Below, piece after piece: positions 11,743-23,719 of a DNA stretch of 64,000 bases. The position numbers and the translations under genes are program-made. How positions within the stretch are numbered: the first letter of the stretch is position 1; every line of letters starts with the position of its first letter. The notes beneath the pieces are model-generated. The model had not been told where the DNA came from, searched no databases, and saw only the letters and a list, made by a program, of their open reading frames with translations. Source of the DNA: Apophysomyces variabilis (taxonomy: Eukaryota > Mucoromycota > Mucoromycetes > Mucorales > Mucoraceae); NCBI GenBank assembly GCA_002749535.1, contig MZZL01000411.1, forward strand, positions 1 through 64,000, given 5' to 3'.

Positions 11743-13385
11743 CCCTGCCGAAAGATGGCGCCAGCTTGGCTCAACCAGACCATCCCTTTTCTTGCTCTCT
11801 CTCTCTCTGTCTCTTTTTCTCTCTCTCCCCCCGGTCTTTTTTCCTCTTATCCCTTATTTCATCACATCATTTGGCAGCTAAACGCATGTCTTGTGTATGT
11901 AAACATTCAGATATCCGATTTATATACATAGATGTGGATACATATGCGATAACAGAGGGTGAGTGAGTGCATCTCGATAGGTATTTAAATAATATATCCT
12001 TTTGGTTTTTTTTCTTTGAGTCTTTCTCCAAGTTTTATTCACTTGTATACATTTCTATAAGACTTTCGCCATTTCTTTCTCTATTTGGGCTATTCCCTTT
12101 ATGACTCGTGTTACTATGGAATGAAATCGGCGAAGATCCGAAAATCCTTCCTTATTCATAAACTGATAATGCAGCAATTGTTTGAATGGGAGAGTGTGAT
12201 CGAAAACACTAGGCAATCAAGCATTGAATCGTCTTTTTTTTCTCTTTTACTTCATCGAATAAGAGAGCAATAGATCGCTGTAACTGTATGAGCAACAGAG
12301 AAAAAGGGAAAAGAGGAACAAGGTATTGTTTCTTTTGGCTTTTTAACAACTTCGATGCAGTCGATCTTGTAATAATGCACATGGACCTTCATTTCTTGAT
12401 TGTTGCTAGAATAGCTACTTAAGCGCACCAAGATGCACGCACTTACATGTGTACATCGATGTGCGTGCACAAATCTTATCTTTTCTTTTCCTTTTTTTTT
12501 TCCCTTCGCTCTGAATACCTAAATCCAAGGCCAGAATGAAATTGGATCCATATAAAACGACCCTAGAGATCCTTCATTGTCATGGTTATCTTTATAATAA
12601 TCTCATCAACTATACAAAGACCAAAAAAAAAATAAATAAAAGAAAGCAAAAAGAAGTATATGACGGTTAACAATGATCTTCAACGTTTCTTTTCTTTTTT
12701 TTTTTTCCTTCGGACGCATTCCGATGAACAATGCAGCTTCTCCCAAGCGGCCTTTTTCTTATTTTGTGTCTCCCCCTTTCTTTTTTCCTTTTCCCCCTTT
12801 TCTCCGCTCATCCTTTCTCTATCTCTCTCTCACACATCTCGGTTGTACTGCCTTTCGGAATGTGGATACCTGATATTCCCTTTTTGCTTTTTGCACTAGG
12901 TCGGAGCCTTAATGAGGGTTGGCACGCAACCCACATGTCAAAAGAAAAAATTCTTTCCCACCTCTTTTTCTTTTTGTCCTTGCTGGTCCTACCTTCCAAC
13001 TTTTAGATAAAGGCCGTGAGTGATTTTGTCGTTAATGAATAAAATATAGAGTTTAAGGTAGGAATCAATAAATAATAAAACAACTATCGATATCACCTAA
13101 CTAGCTGGAATGATGTGCTATGGTCTGAATTCTTTCTATTTGTTATGGTGCTTCGAATTTAAGGTTTTTCTTTCTTGTGTCTAAAGTAACGGATAAAAAA
13201 AAGGCGCCTGGCGATCTCCTTGCCTTTATATCTTTTTTTTTCTCATCATTGCTTTTTTTTTTCTTCTTGTCTCTTTCTTTCTCTTCTCATTTCTACTTGT
13301 ATATTTTTTGTCTTCTTTTTCTCATTTTCATACTTTACATATTTCTCCCTTTTTTTTTTGACTATCTTTGTCTTTTGGTAACAAA
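11743..13385. other. intergenic region with pyrimidine tracts and a hairpin
   Basis: About 1.6 kb between two + strand genes. The 3' flank begins with a CT tract (about 11793-11840). A 9-bp perfect inverted repeat (TGCACGCAC, 12434-12442, with GTGCGTGCA, 12461-12469) has an 18-nt spacer. 12690-12840 and 13210-13380 are strongly C/T-rich on the + strand. The second of these lies directly before the kinase start and is probably its promoter or 5' UTR. No gene recognised. Confidence 0.6.
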
Positions 13386-16350
13386 ATGTCGTGCACGACT
13401 ACCATTTTAGCCAATGACCTAGTGGAGAATATGTATGCTGTTGCTGATCCGTCTCCCGAAAAAGTACCACGCAAACGCACTTTGGGTCCCTATGAATTAC
13501 TGGACACATTGGGGGTGGGTGAGTTTGGTAAAGTCAAGCTAGGAATGCACATGGAGACGGGTCAACTGGTAAGAAAGAGAGAAATAGCAATCTATATAGG
13601 GTTATTCTAACTTTAAAATAAAATTGATCAAAAAGGTCGCTGTCAAACTCATCAAGAAAATCAACGTGGAAACGGATTCCAAGATGGATAAAGTTCAGCG
13701 TGAGATTGCCATTCTTCATGTAAGAAGCTGGAAAAAGAAGGAGCTTTTCTATGGGCTATGGGAAAATAATAACAATGAGTTGACTCATCTCCTCCTATCT
13801 TTTTGCCCTCTCTTTCGCCCCACGCCCCCTTTAGAAATTGAAACATCCCTACATTGTAAAGTTGCTCCATGTCATCGAAACGGAGCATTATATCGGCATG
13901 ATTTTGGAATATGCATCTGGTAAGATAAACAACAAAAACAATAACAAGCAGCACATGGTCTTCTATTGGGAAGAACTATTTATGGTTTATCTTTTCACTC
14001 AAACACTACGCAAAACATGGGATTGTAGGAGGCGAACTTTTTGATTACATTCTGATCCGGAGAACACTGAATGAATTGGATGCTCGTCGATTTTTTGCTC
14101 AAGTGATTAGCAGTGTTCAATATATGCATTATCAAGGCGTTGTTCATCGAGATTTAAAACTGGTAAAGAGAAAGACTTCATCCTTTTGCTTATAGAGAGA
14201 TAGAGTGTGTGTGTGTGTGGGGGGGGGGAAATGAAATGATTGTGATACGATCAACCAAGGTTTTGTTTCCGTAGGAAAACTTGTTACTCGATGCCGACAA
14301 CAATGTGATTGTGACCGACTTTGGGTTTGCGAATCAGTTTTCCCTTGCTACGGATTTGATGGCGACGTCCTGCGGTTCACCTTGTTATGCCGCACCTGAA
14401 CTAGTGATCCATCCAGGCCGTTATCTGGGACCAGGTGTCGATATCTGGTCTTGTGGTGTGATTCTTTATGCCATGCTATGTGGTTATCTTCCTTTTGATG
14501 ACGATCCGAATAATCCAAATAGTGATGATATCCAGCTCCTGTACAAGTACATTCTTTCCAGTAAGCTGCAGTTCCCAGCTCATGTTTCGCTGGAAGCACA
14601 AGACCTGATCACTCAAATGCTCGTGCCCGATCCTCAGCATCGCGCCTCCCTCGCCACGGTCATGAGTCATCCTTGGCTGGCTGATTACGCCGACCTCTTT
14701 GAGAAATCACCGGAGATGGTAGAGGCCGAGGCATCCGATATCATTCAACAACTCATCCCTGCGGATGCCTTCACCGCCACCCTTGTACCCTCATCCTCGT
14801 GTTCTTCGGCTTCCTCATCCACAGATCCGACCTGTTGCACGGACGACGGGAACCATCTGAGACCTGTTCCGGAAGAGGAGGAAAGAGCAGATCTACTCTC
14901 GCACCATCATCACTATCACCCGACACCGCATCAACCCGCCGATGTCTCGCCTACCCTACGTCCTCGTCCCGGTTTGCGAACGCTATCCACCAACCGCACT
15001 GTTCTAACGGACGATCATGTCTTTCCCATACCACAACCTACCTTTATACCTGAAGGTGCACCAGAAGAAGAAGAAAAACACAAAGACGAGGATGAAAATC
15101 AGCAACAAGAAAAAGACGCAAAGGATGAGTGCAACAGTCAAGAAGACAATAACGCCACTGAGAATCTGCAACAAAACAACGAGGAGGAAGAGCAAAAGGA
15201 GCAGCAAAAAGAGACAGCGTCTCTGGAACAACAACGACGCCCTTCGGCAAGTCCGTTACCAGAGAAACGTAGTCTGCTCATTGATTTATCGGCAAGATCA
15301 ACGTCGTTGCAACAACAACAACCGCCATTCTCACAAACATCACATCAGCAACAGGAACGGCAGAAACTGCCGCCGAACGGTTTGGCCACCACCGCTCCCA
15401 GATCACGTTCTTTCCGTCACAAGTTAGCCGTGGGTGTCTCTTCCATGTGCATGCCTCGGTTCAACAGGCCCAAAGTAGACGAAAGAAGCCGAAAAGCATC
15501 CGAATATTCTTCTGCGGCTTCGACCACGTCTTCGCGGCGTAGTGTTCGTTCTGCGATCCGTCAGAGTTTCAGTCTCTCCAGGAAAAGCACAGCCGAAAAA
15601 TTCAGCTCGGGCGAACAATCGCCCTCTTCGCCCTCTTCAGGACCGAAACGTAAATTTTCCTGGTCCAAAATCAAACAAAATACCCAGGACGCAAGTGCCA
15701 TGACGAAAACAATCGGACAGGAGGATGAAAATGCATTTTCTTCGGCTCCAAGAGCAACAACAAGAGATAACCATGGCTCTGCACGTTCAGCAGAGGATTT
15801 GCTGCGTCAAGTGCGACATACCTTGACCATCTTGGGCATTGATATGGATGATCATCACGATCATGTTCTATTAGCAGAAGAACAAGAGAAACCATCACCT
15901 TATCAAGAGCAACAACAACAACAACAGGCTGCTTGTTACCAAATCATCTGCACCCGACCACGTTCGCATGCACATGAGAACGCAGATAGCAGTAACAACG
16001 ACAGTAGTAGCTGCAGCTCCAGTACACAAAGTACTGGTAGTAGTTGCTGTTGCCCTACCACGCCTACCACCACGACTCTTCCCTGCTCAACGAACAATAA
16101 TAACCACAAGAATAACACCACCCTCCACTCATCTGTTTCCATAAAGAAAACGATAGCCCCTATCTTTGCTGATCCGGTCACCGATCCCGGAGAGGAGGTC
16201 AGATTCCTGGTCGAAGTACGACATCATTCTCCCGGTACCTGTTCTGTGGATGTTCAACCCCTCAGCGGAAGTCCCCTCGTTTACAACTTTTTATCTCAAA
16301 AGTTGCTTGATTTGTTGAAAGATCAGTCTCAATTCGTTCTTTCCCATTGA
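13386..16350 (+). CDS. KIN4: Ser/Thr protein kinase of the Kin4 (fungal CAMK/AMPK-like) type
   Basis: Five exons: 13386-13568, 13636-13719, 13835-13919, 14029-14162, 14275-16350; 853 aa. The N-terminal kinase domain covers about 37-310. The glycine loop is LGVGEFGKV (43-51), VAVK supplies the Lys (about 65), HRDLKLENLL the catalytic Asp (about 159), DFGFAN the metal-binding Asp (about 177), then [12 protein letters not shown] and PFDDDP. The DFGFAN and [12 protein letters not shown] motifs and the insert in the PFDDDPNNP loop are as in the Kin4 family (yeast Kin4, S. pombe Ppk1), which act in the spindle position checkpoint. The long tail is acidic, Gln- and Ser-rich. Its last about 60 residues ([11 protein letters not shown] through the C-terminus) look like a KA1-type domain. 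Intron 4 contains a GT repeat and a run of G. The family is secure, the exact orthologue less so. Confidence 0.85.
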
Positions 16351-16756
16351 AACCTTTTTCACCCTCTAGTCTCCTCTCCCCTTCCCCCTCCCCAAAAGAA
16401 AAAGAAAACAATGGAAAAAAAAGACACTTTTACCAATAATGCCTTATCTTTATCTTTTATATAACGTTATTATTAAAAAAACAGGAAGCAAATGTTTAAA
16501 AAAAAAAGCAGAAAAGTTTTTGATGATACAAAATTCGAATGTTATGCAGAAGACAGATAAAAAAAAAGAAGTTCATTGGAAAGTAGAAGAAAATGATAGA
16601 AAGAGATAAACTGACAGCGCATATTAAACGCTTTAATGTATGCCTATAACGAAAGGATGATGGGATTTAAAAGATAAAAAGGAGAGGAGGAAAAAAAAAA
16701 AGAAAGAAAGAAAAGAAAAGAAAAGGAAAGAGAGTAGAAGTATGCGTGTGTATCAT
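16351..16756. other. convergent 3' flanks of kinase and SREBP genes
   Basis: About 400 bp, A-rich on the + strand with AAAG/GAAA repeats at 16690-16730. It should hold both 3' ends. Nothing else seen. Confidence 0.6.
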
Positions 16757-19700
16757 CTATGCGGTACCATGTAGAATATCAAGCGCCTTTTCGGTTCTCT
16801 TAGTCCAGACACCTTGTCCATCTCCTTCGTCTGATTCATCAAGCGATTCATCCCACATCGTCTCCTCATCAGTATCGAAATTATCAGAATCACATGCTGA
16901 ATCCATCTCGTCCGCCTGGCAGGCCACAAAACGGCCAAGACGACTTAATCGGTCGACCATGGTTTGATGGGTCCGCAAGCCTTCAAGGAAGGGACGACGA
17001 ATCATCCTTCGCAGCGCCAACGTGGCCTGTCGAACGTTGTCTCGCACGTCCACTTCATCCGTCAATTTCATGGCCAGAATCCAGGCTTCCAAACCACACA
17101 AGGCAACCACAAATTCAGCCAAAGACATCACAGCGGTTTCTATACTCTGATCATGGATCCATACACTGTCATCGAATCTTGCTCTTCGTGTCGATTCTTT
17201 GCCCTTGGCCAAAAGCTTCTTGATGTCCGAACGAATGGCTTCTGCTTTCACCAGTTCTGTGTAACCCGCCTTTTGTTCTTCTGGACTCTTCTTCATCAGG
17301 ACAGATGCTGATAAGACATGGACCATGCTCTTCTTGGCTAATTCGTCCAGCTGGTTCATCTTGACTTTGTGGGTGATCACATCTCCCGAGACAGGTTCCA
17401 ACACGGCCAATGACCTAGGCACTCGGTTCAATACAACAGCCAGCCGTTGTTCGGCAGTGGTCACATCGCCTTCCCACAATGCCTCGGCTGTGGCGCCGAC
17501 AGCGGCAAGCCACCGTGAAAGACATTGCTCGTTGTTTTCAGCCTCTTCTGGGCGACACTCTTCGGCCAGAGAAAGAATAGAACCAAAAGAAGTCTTGCTC
17601 AGCTCATCCGTATCATCTGCGGTCATGTAGAGAATAAGACGTCCAAATTCACTTCGTAAGCTGTCCAGTGTATGCAACGTCGATAAAAGCGACACAGGTA
17701 CCAACACAGGTGCAGTCAGAGAAAGAGAAAGACCTTGAGTCGATGGATCGTGAAGCGATGTCTGTCGCCGGATAATATCCAATGCCTCTTCCCAGGCACG
17801 AGACGAAACCATACTCTGCTCATCTCGCTCTTCATCATCTTCGTGATCCCACATAAGTGCATCCATCCAGGACGTATTATCTTCATCCATGCCTGCCTCA
17901 TAAACCGCTAGGCGCCAGAAATAACTGGATAGCTTGCGAGCAAGAGAACGGTTGGGAATAAGAACGGCCAACTGCATAGCAGCTGTAACATACGCTCTTG
18001 CACGGATTCCACTAATAGATTGGTGCTCTTCGCTATCTAATGTCTCAATCAAGTTGATCATTCTGAAACAAGAATGAAGCATGGAGGTTCTCGTAGCATC
18101 AGGGTTACCTAGAGAATACAGTAGAATAAAAAAAAATCATGAACAAAACTCTATTTCTTTTGATTTCTTATCTGTCAACTTACCACCAAGGCACTCGATT
18201 TCATTCAACTTAACCCATTTGCAGGCTCGGGCCCATTCATCGTGGGGTGTGAGGTCGGCATCTGCACCATAAAATACTTCATAACCAAACATATGTCGAA
18301 CAAAAAGACGGAAAGATTCTTTAAGGAGCGGAAATAGACTGCCTGCAGTGCTGCGAGGGGGAATATCCTCGTCCACTTTGAGGGACTTGGTCAAGATGTC
18401 GTAAATCTGCATGCATTTACGATCACCAGGAGTTAAAAGAAGAGATTGGATGGTGGTGTCAGGCTTGACGGAGATTCTACGTTTGCGCATGGCAACCGCT
18501 CGCTTGGATCGTGCGACGCGTCTTACTTTGAAAATTGGAGGGAAAAGCCAAGATTTGAAATACGGCATGAAAAGTTGGCCAAGGCAGATTACAAACAGAA
18601 CAGTTCTCAAGACGGTCCTAGTAAAAAAATAAAAAAAATAAAAAAAAAAGAAAAAATAAGCATCGCAAAGAATAAAATGCATTTTCATTGTTTAAAAGCA
18701 CAGTTGGTTACTTACCATCCATCGCCAAAAGATAACCAGGATCCAAGGGAACCACTGCTCATTCCAAATGTATTGACGCCTTCTGTTGATGCAATGGTGC
18801 CCGAGTCAGCGCTAGATGATCGCGACACATGATGATGATTTTCGTACTGTCCAGAAGAGTTCGTTCCGCTGGTGATAGGAGAGGTAGAGAAGAAAGTCAG
18901 GCACATAAAGATAGCAGTGAAGATGCGATTGGTCATGGCGGGCGGTGTCACAGGGTCCGAGCTCGCGGAGCTTGAAGACTCGTAGGGATCTGTATGGGCC
19001 TCGTGCGCCATCTGACGTGCCCGTTTTCTGTTGGCGGCCTTTCTTTGTTGTTGTTGTTGCTTTTGCATTTGGCGTTCAAGCATCAATTGTCGATGCAGTT
19101 CCTGTTCTCTTTGCATTTTTTGCATTCGGTAACGCACCAAGACCTCTTGACCACCTGGCAATTGACCCAGCAAATGTTGGAGAGTATTATTCTCACGACG
19201 CATATCATCCCCGGTTCGTTTCAAATGAGTGATATATTCCGTTGCCTTGCGCAAGATAGTGGCCTTGTTTAACTTGGTAGCCACTGCTACACCATCAAGA
19301 TATTCTTCACCGTCCTCCCCGTCTTCCTCATCATCTTCCATTGATCGATGAGATCGCTTTCCTGATCTTGAGTCTCTCGGTTTGGCATGAAGTAAGGCTG
19401 GAACAGCATTTTTCAGCTCTGCAATACGGTCATTGATATTATTACGATATCGACGCTCGATTGCATTATGGGCTGTCTTTTTTTGTTGTCGGTTCACAGG
19501 AGGCGTAGCATTTGATTGTGGAGAAGAAGTTGCTGCTGGACTCGTCGTAGTCTTTAGTCGATTAATAGGCATCTTTTCTGTTAGAACAAACAATCAATGA
19601 AAACTTGAAATCAGTAACGTTATCCAACCGATAAAGAATGAAAAAAGAAAGGATAGTGGTGTCATACCTTGTGTATCCATGAAGCTTGTAGGCATGTTCC

Positions 19701-19816
19701 AGCCGGTTTGGCCCATGAAATCTGGGGGCGAAGTCATGGAAATGGCGGGCGAAGTCGTAGTAGATTGGGTCTGAGTCGTCTCCTTTGTGTTGGGCTGAAC
19801 GGCGCTTCCATCCGAC

Positions 19817-19853
<37 letters not shown>

Positions 19854-20442
19854 GCTGCTGCTGTTGTTGTTGTTGGGCGTCTCCACTTACGTTTGGCGGT
19901 TGCAGAAAAGTAACAGATGGAGATGGAGTAGCGTAGGGTTGAGTTTCTGATTCCAGCTTTATCGTTGCGGGGTCTGTGGGTACATTGTCTGAGGGTGCTT
20001 CCCACTGGGATGGCACAACAGGCGTCGGCATTGCATTGTTTATTATGTCGGTAGTAGTTGTCGGCATGTTGGTTGGTTTTGCAGATATCAGCTGGCTCGT
20101 GCCTACAAGGTCTGCTAATGCGTCATAGTTCATGCTTGACTGTTGTGGGAAGAGCTGCTCGTCTATGAACAAGGATTGTGGTGACAATGCGATGTTTCCA
20201 ACGGTGGGTGTGACAGGTTGTCCATTGGTGGAGGGAGGTAACAACAATGGGTTACATTCTACTGGAAGGTATCTATCAAAGTCTTGCCAGGTATTGATGG
20301 CATTTCCTTGTTGTAAAGAGGCTTGAGCATGTTGTTGCAATTGAAGGTCGAATTGAGAGAGAGAGAAGTATGGTTCGTCTTCGTTGGCGAGCACCCCATC
20401 AAAAGCAAACATGTTGCTTGGAAGTGGTGCATACGTGTCCAT
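16757..20442 (-). CDS. SRE1: SREBP-type bHLH transcription factor, membrane-bound precursor
   Basis: ER-anchored regulator of sterol synthesis and hypoxia response; the N-terminal part is released to the nucleus. Four exons (minus): 20442-19668, 19577-18716, 18617-18184, 18108-16757; 1140 aa. The N-terminal activation-type region is rich in Gln, Pro and Thr, with a long poly-Gln run. The bHLH lies at about 291-400, with the SREBP-diagnostic Tyr in ERRYRNNIND (Tyr about 302). The loop carries an acidic insert (DDEEDGEDGEE). A leucine-rich helix follows. Two hydrophobic segments (about 477-494 and 547-566) flank a roughly 50-residue Ser/Gly-rich luminal loop, the hallmark hairpin topology. The C-terminal about 550 residues match the layout of the fungal SREBP C-terminal domain (DUF2014) as I know it. 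Convergent with the kinase gene. The identification is strong; the symbol follows fungal usage. Confidence 0.92.
19816..19875 (-). repeat. CAG/CAA trinucleotide repeat coding poly-Gln in SREBP
   Basis: Twenty consecutive Gln codons, mostly CAA with a CAG cluster, inside exon 1 of the SREBP gene. Likely length-polymorphic. Confidence 0.9.
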
Positions 20443-21369
20443 TGTAATATATCTTTCTTTATCGTATGATATTTTTTTTCAATGAGAAAGAAAGAAAAAG
20501 GAAAGACGTTGGGAAGCCTGAGTTCTTTGCTTGCTTGGGGAGAGGGAGTGTGTTCTCTACCCAAGCTCTGGTTTGTCCGCGGACTGAGAATCAAAACATG
20601 GGCTGATTTTTGTCATCATAGCGGCTAAACTTAATGACGAACATATAAAAAACTTATATCTATTCCTACTTCTTCCCTAACAAAGCCTCATCATCACTTG
20701 AAAAAAGTCCTCAACAAATTCCTATACCCATAAACTACCCAAAGAACTTTTTTTTTCGCTTTCCAATCAGTGTAAGAAAAAAAAAAAGCTCCCTTAAGCT
20801 AAGCACATCCTCCTCGGAAATGGAAATGTCAACAAGGTTGGCCTTTTGAGAACCAGCACAATGGTCACTACCATAAGAGGGAACTTAGTAATGTCTATCA
20901 CCCTTGAGTCGGCCCCCATCCTTGTTCCAATATCTAACATTAAAATAAACAAAAAAAAACATTGACTCATCTAAACCTAAAAAAAAACAATGATCATTAC
21001 CATGACCGTGATGGATCCCATATTTTTTACTATCATAACTGAAAACAATGACTCCAGGCATGATATCGTACACAGTAACGATTACATATGTGAGCAATAG
21101 CAGCCGCTTTGTTTATGCAGCGTATTATCCAAGAAAGGTAGACTATGTCTTCCACATTGCAGAAGGACCCTTAATTTTTGCTCGATCGTTTCAACGTTTC
21201 AGGTAAAATTAAAAAGAAACAAGAGGGCTTTCATAACCGCTCGATCCTCATGTCTGCGTTCTCTGTGAAACCTCAAATTTTTTTTTTCCTTGCGTGAGAA
21301 ACAATTATCGCTGTGATGACCTCTTTGGAGTGGAGCCGCCTTTTGGTTTATTTTACTTGATAACCCACC
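20443..21369. other. divergent promoter region, no gene seen
   Basis: About 930 bp between the divergently transcribed SREBP and TRP-like genes, with poly-A/T runs. No exon with recognisable motifs. I did not find a convincing sterol regulatory element by eye. Confidence 0.6.
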
Positions 21370-23629
21370 ATGTTGCGTGGACTGGGGAAAGTGACCTTGT
21401 TGCTATTACTAGGCACGTCCTCAGTTGTGTTTGGCTATGCAACAGAGTCCGTAGAGATTGTGCAGGATGAATCACAGCGAAATTACACTTATTGTTCACC
21501 ATCATACTTCAATGTAGCAACAGTTTATCATCATTATGATACTATTCACAATTTATACTCGCTAAATATCTCTGGAACCGCACAGCTCAGTGTACAAGAT
21601 ATTTCAACCAATGCGCAAGGAGCAAGTAAGATAAGCCCAAGACGGAAGTGGAATTTTCTCTCTTTGATTCAATTTGGTCATAGGTTATTCCACCGTTCGG
21701 ACAGAAATCTTGTTTGGCTTCTCCAAACTGGTTGACGACACCGAACGATTATGTGCTAACAATATGATTTTAAACGGTCACTGTCCTATCCAAGCACAGC
21801 AGAACATCACTCTACATACGGTATAGTTATACAATTCCCAGTAAAAAGAAAAGATCATTCTTCTTAAAGCTTATAAGACAGTGAATGTACCATCGACGTC
21901 CATACCCTTAGCCGATGTGATTGCTCAATATTCTATATACGCAAATGGACAGTACTGGACATGCCTGACGATATCCCCGGTTGGATACCAGCATCCTATC
22001 TGGCAAAACATATTTATCTATTTTCCAGTCGCATTCACCATCTTTGCAGCTTTTACCTCTCTCTTGGCTTCCTTTGCCACCGTACCTGAAGCTGAACATG
22101 ACGTCTTCCTATTCACATCCAACTATGCCAATCTTCCAGCTGTCTTGCGACTGAAGACTCCAGGTTTTTTCGATGTGATTCAGTATGCTCAGTTCATCGT
22201 CGCCCTTGGTCAATTAAGCCTTGCATACCCTCAGTTTTACTGGCTCTTCTCTTCCAACTTTGCCTGGTCCTCTCTTTTATTTCCCAGCCCATGGATGAAT
22301 CATGTCATGGAACAGATTCCTATACCCAAAGCCATGTTCCCTCGAAATAATCAAACTGCCGTACGTGTGGTGGGCACTGGCATGGCTAATTTCGCAAACG
22401 CTGCGGACATCGATATCAATGCCCTCTTCCTGACCTGTCTTATCTGTTTCCTCATTATTTGTTTATGTTGTGCCATTTTATGTTCCATCCTTTGGTTGTT
22501 TCAACAGATAATGGCCTTTCTGTGGCCTTATCGATTCGCAGGCCAGACGAAAAAAATTATTAATTTCTCTTTGGGTAAGAAAAAGAGAAAAGAAAACAAA
22601 ACATTTAGTCCATTCTCTGTTCTAAATCCATAACTTTCAGGAATTGGCGTTCGTCTCGTGGCCTTATTCTATTTACCCCTTTGTACTCTAAGCTTCTATG
22701 AACTCATGTTACCTGCGCCATGGTACCTCTTACTCCCCGCAGCCCTGATCCTTGTGTTTCCTCTCTTTTTCTTATTCGGTTACACTACCATCCTTCTCCT
22801 ACGTGTTCGCCCACGTTCAGTTGTCTACTCCGATATTACCACCCTTCTCCGGTTCGGATCCTTGTACAACACCTTCTCAGAAGATCAATTCCATTTCTTC
22901 GTTGTTATCGTGGTATATCGGACATTGGTCGGCGCAATGACAGGGCTGTTTCAGCTCAGCGGGATCGCGCAGATCATTGTTCTGATAATGGTCGAAATAT
23001 GTTTCTATACCTTGCATTGGATCAAATGGCCCTATGCTGACCGAACCATCAATATCTACCACCTGGTCTCTGGAACCCTGCGCCTCCTTGTCATCTTATT
23101 GAGCCTAGTTTTTATCGAAGGCTTGGCTGTAAGCGACCAAAACAAGCAGATTATTGCCTATATCCAAATTGTCTTCCATTGTTGCGTCTTCCTCCTCATG
23201 TTCTTTCTACCCGTCAAGAATCTAGTGACCATGCTCACAGGAACTGTAGGCGATGAGCTCCACGATAAAAGCTTTCCTCCCCCACGCATGGCTCTTTGGA
23301 GACGTCGATGGAGACATACAGAGGAACGTCAGACGTCAGAGGATCAAACACAATTGGATCCACCTCCGCCTCCTCCCCCTGCTCACGATCCAGCTACTGT
23401 GTTATGCCCATCCACAGCGGTAGCAGCCATAGATGCAGATCCCTTAATCTTCAACACATATAGCAGACCACGACCCATGTCGGCGTCATACCGTAATGAA
23501 GGATCCAGCCGTCGATCAAGAAGTTTTGATCGGCTGAACAGAGCTTCCGTGGATCTAGTTGAGATGCATAGAACCCATCCGTACGTTCCCCGATTGAATC
23601 CTTCTTATAATGATGATGGTGTCAGATGA
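21370..23629 (+). CDS. TRP-like / Flc-Pkd2 family membrane protein
   Basis: Four exons: 21370-21625, 21684-21820, 21878-22574, 22641-23629; 692 aa. A cleavable signal peptide (VTLLLLLGTSSVVFGYA) leads into a luminal or extracellular ML-like domain (about 25-200, with paired Cys residues and N-glycosylation sites such as NYT and NIS). About eight hydrophobic segments follow (for example ILVFPLFFLFGYTTILLL and the block around 22840-23220), and then a basic and Ser/Arg/Pro-rich cytosolic tail. This layout is that of fungal TRP-like proteins (S. pombe Pkd2, yeast Flc1-3), implicated in calcium and cell-wall homeostasis and FAD transport. An AATAAA-like signal lies at about 23650. The gene is convergent with PIF1. 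The family call is from topology and scattered conserved segments, not from a single signature. Confidence 0.75.
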
Positions 23630-23719
23630 AATTCATCAAAACGTAGTGTAAATAAACATTGTCCTCTTTGTAGTTGTTGTTGATTAAGAGCCTTGTTTTT
23701 AGTTTCTATTGATAACAGC

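Noticed and set aside
14200..14229. GT repeat followed by a G run in a kinase intron as a possible Z-DNA or G4 element
   Set aside because: A single G run cannot form a quadruplex alone, and a short dinucleotide repeat in an intron needs no special explanation.
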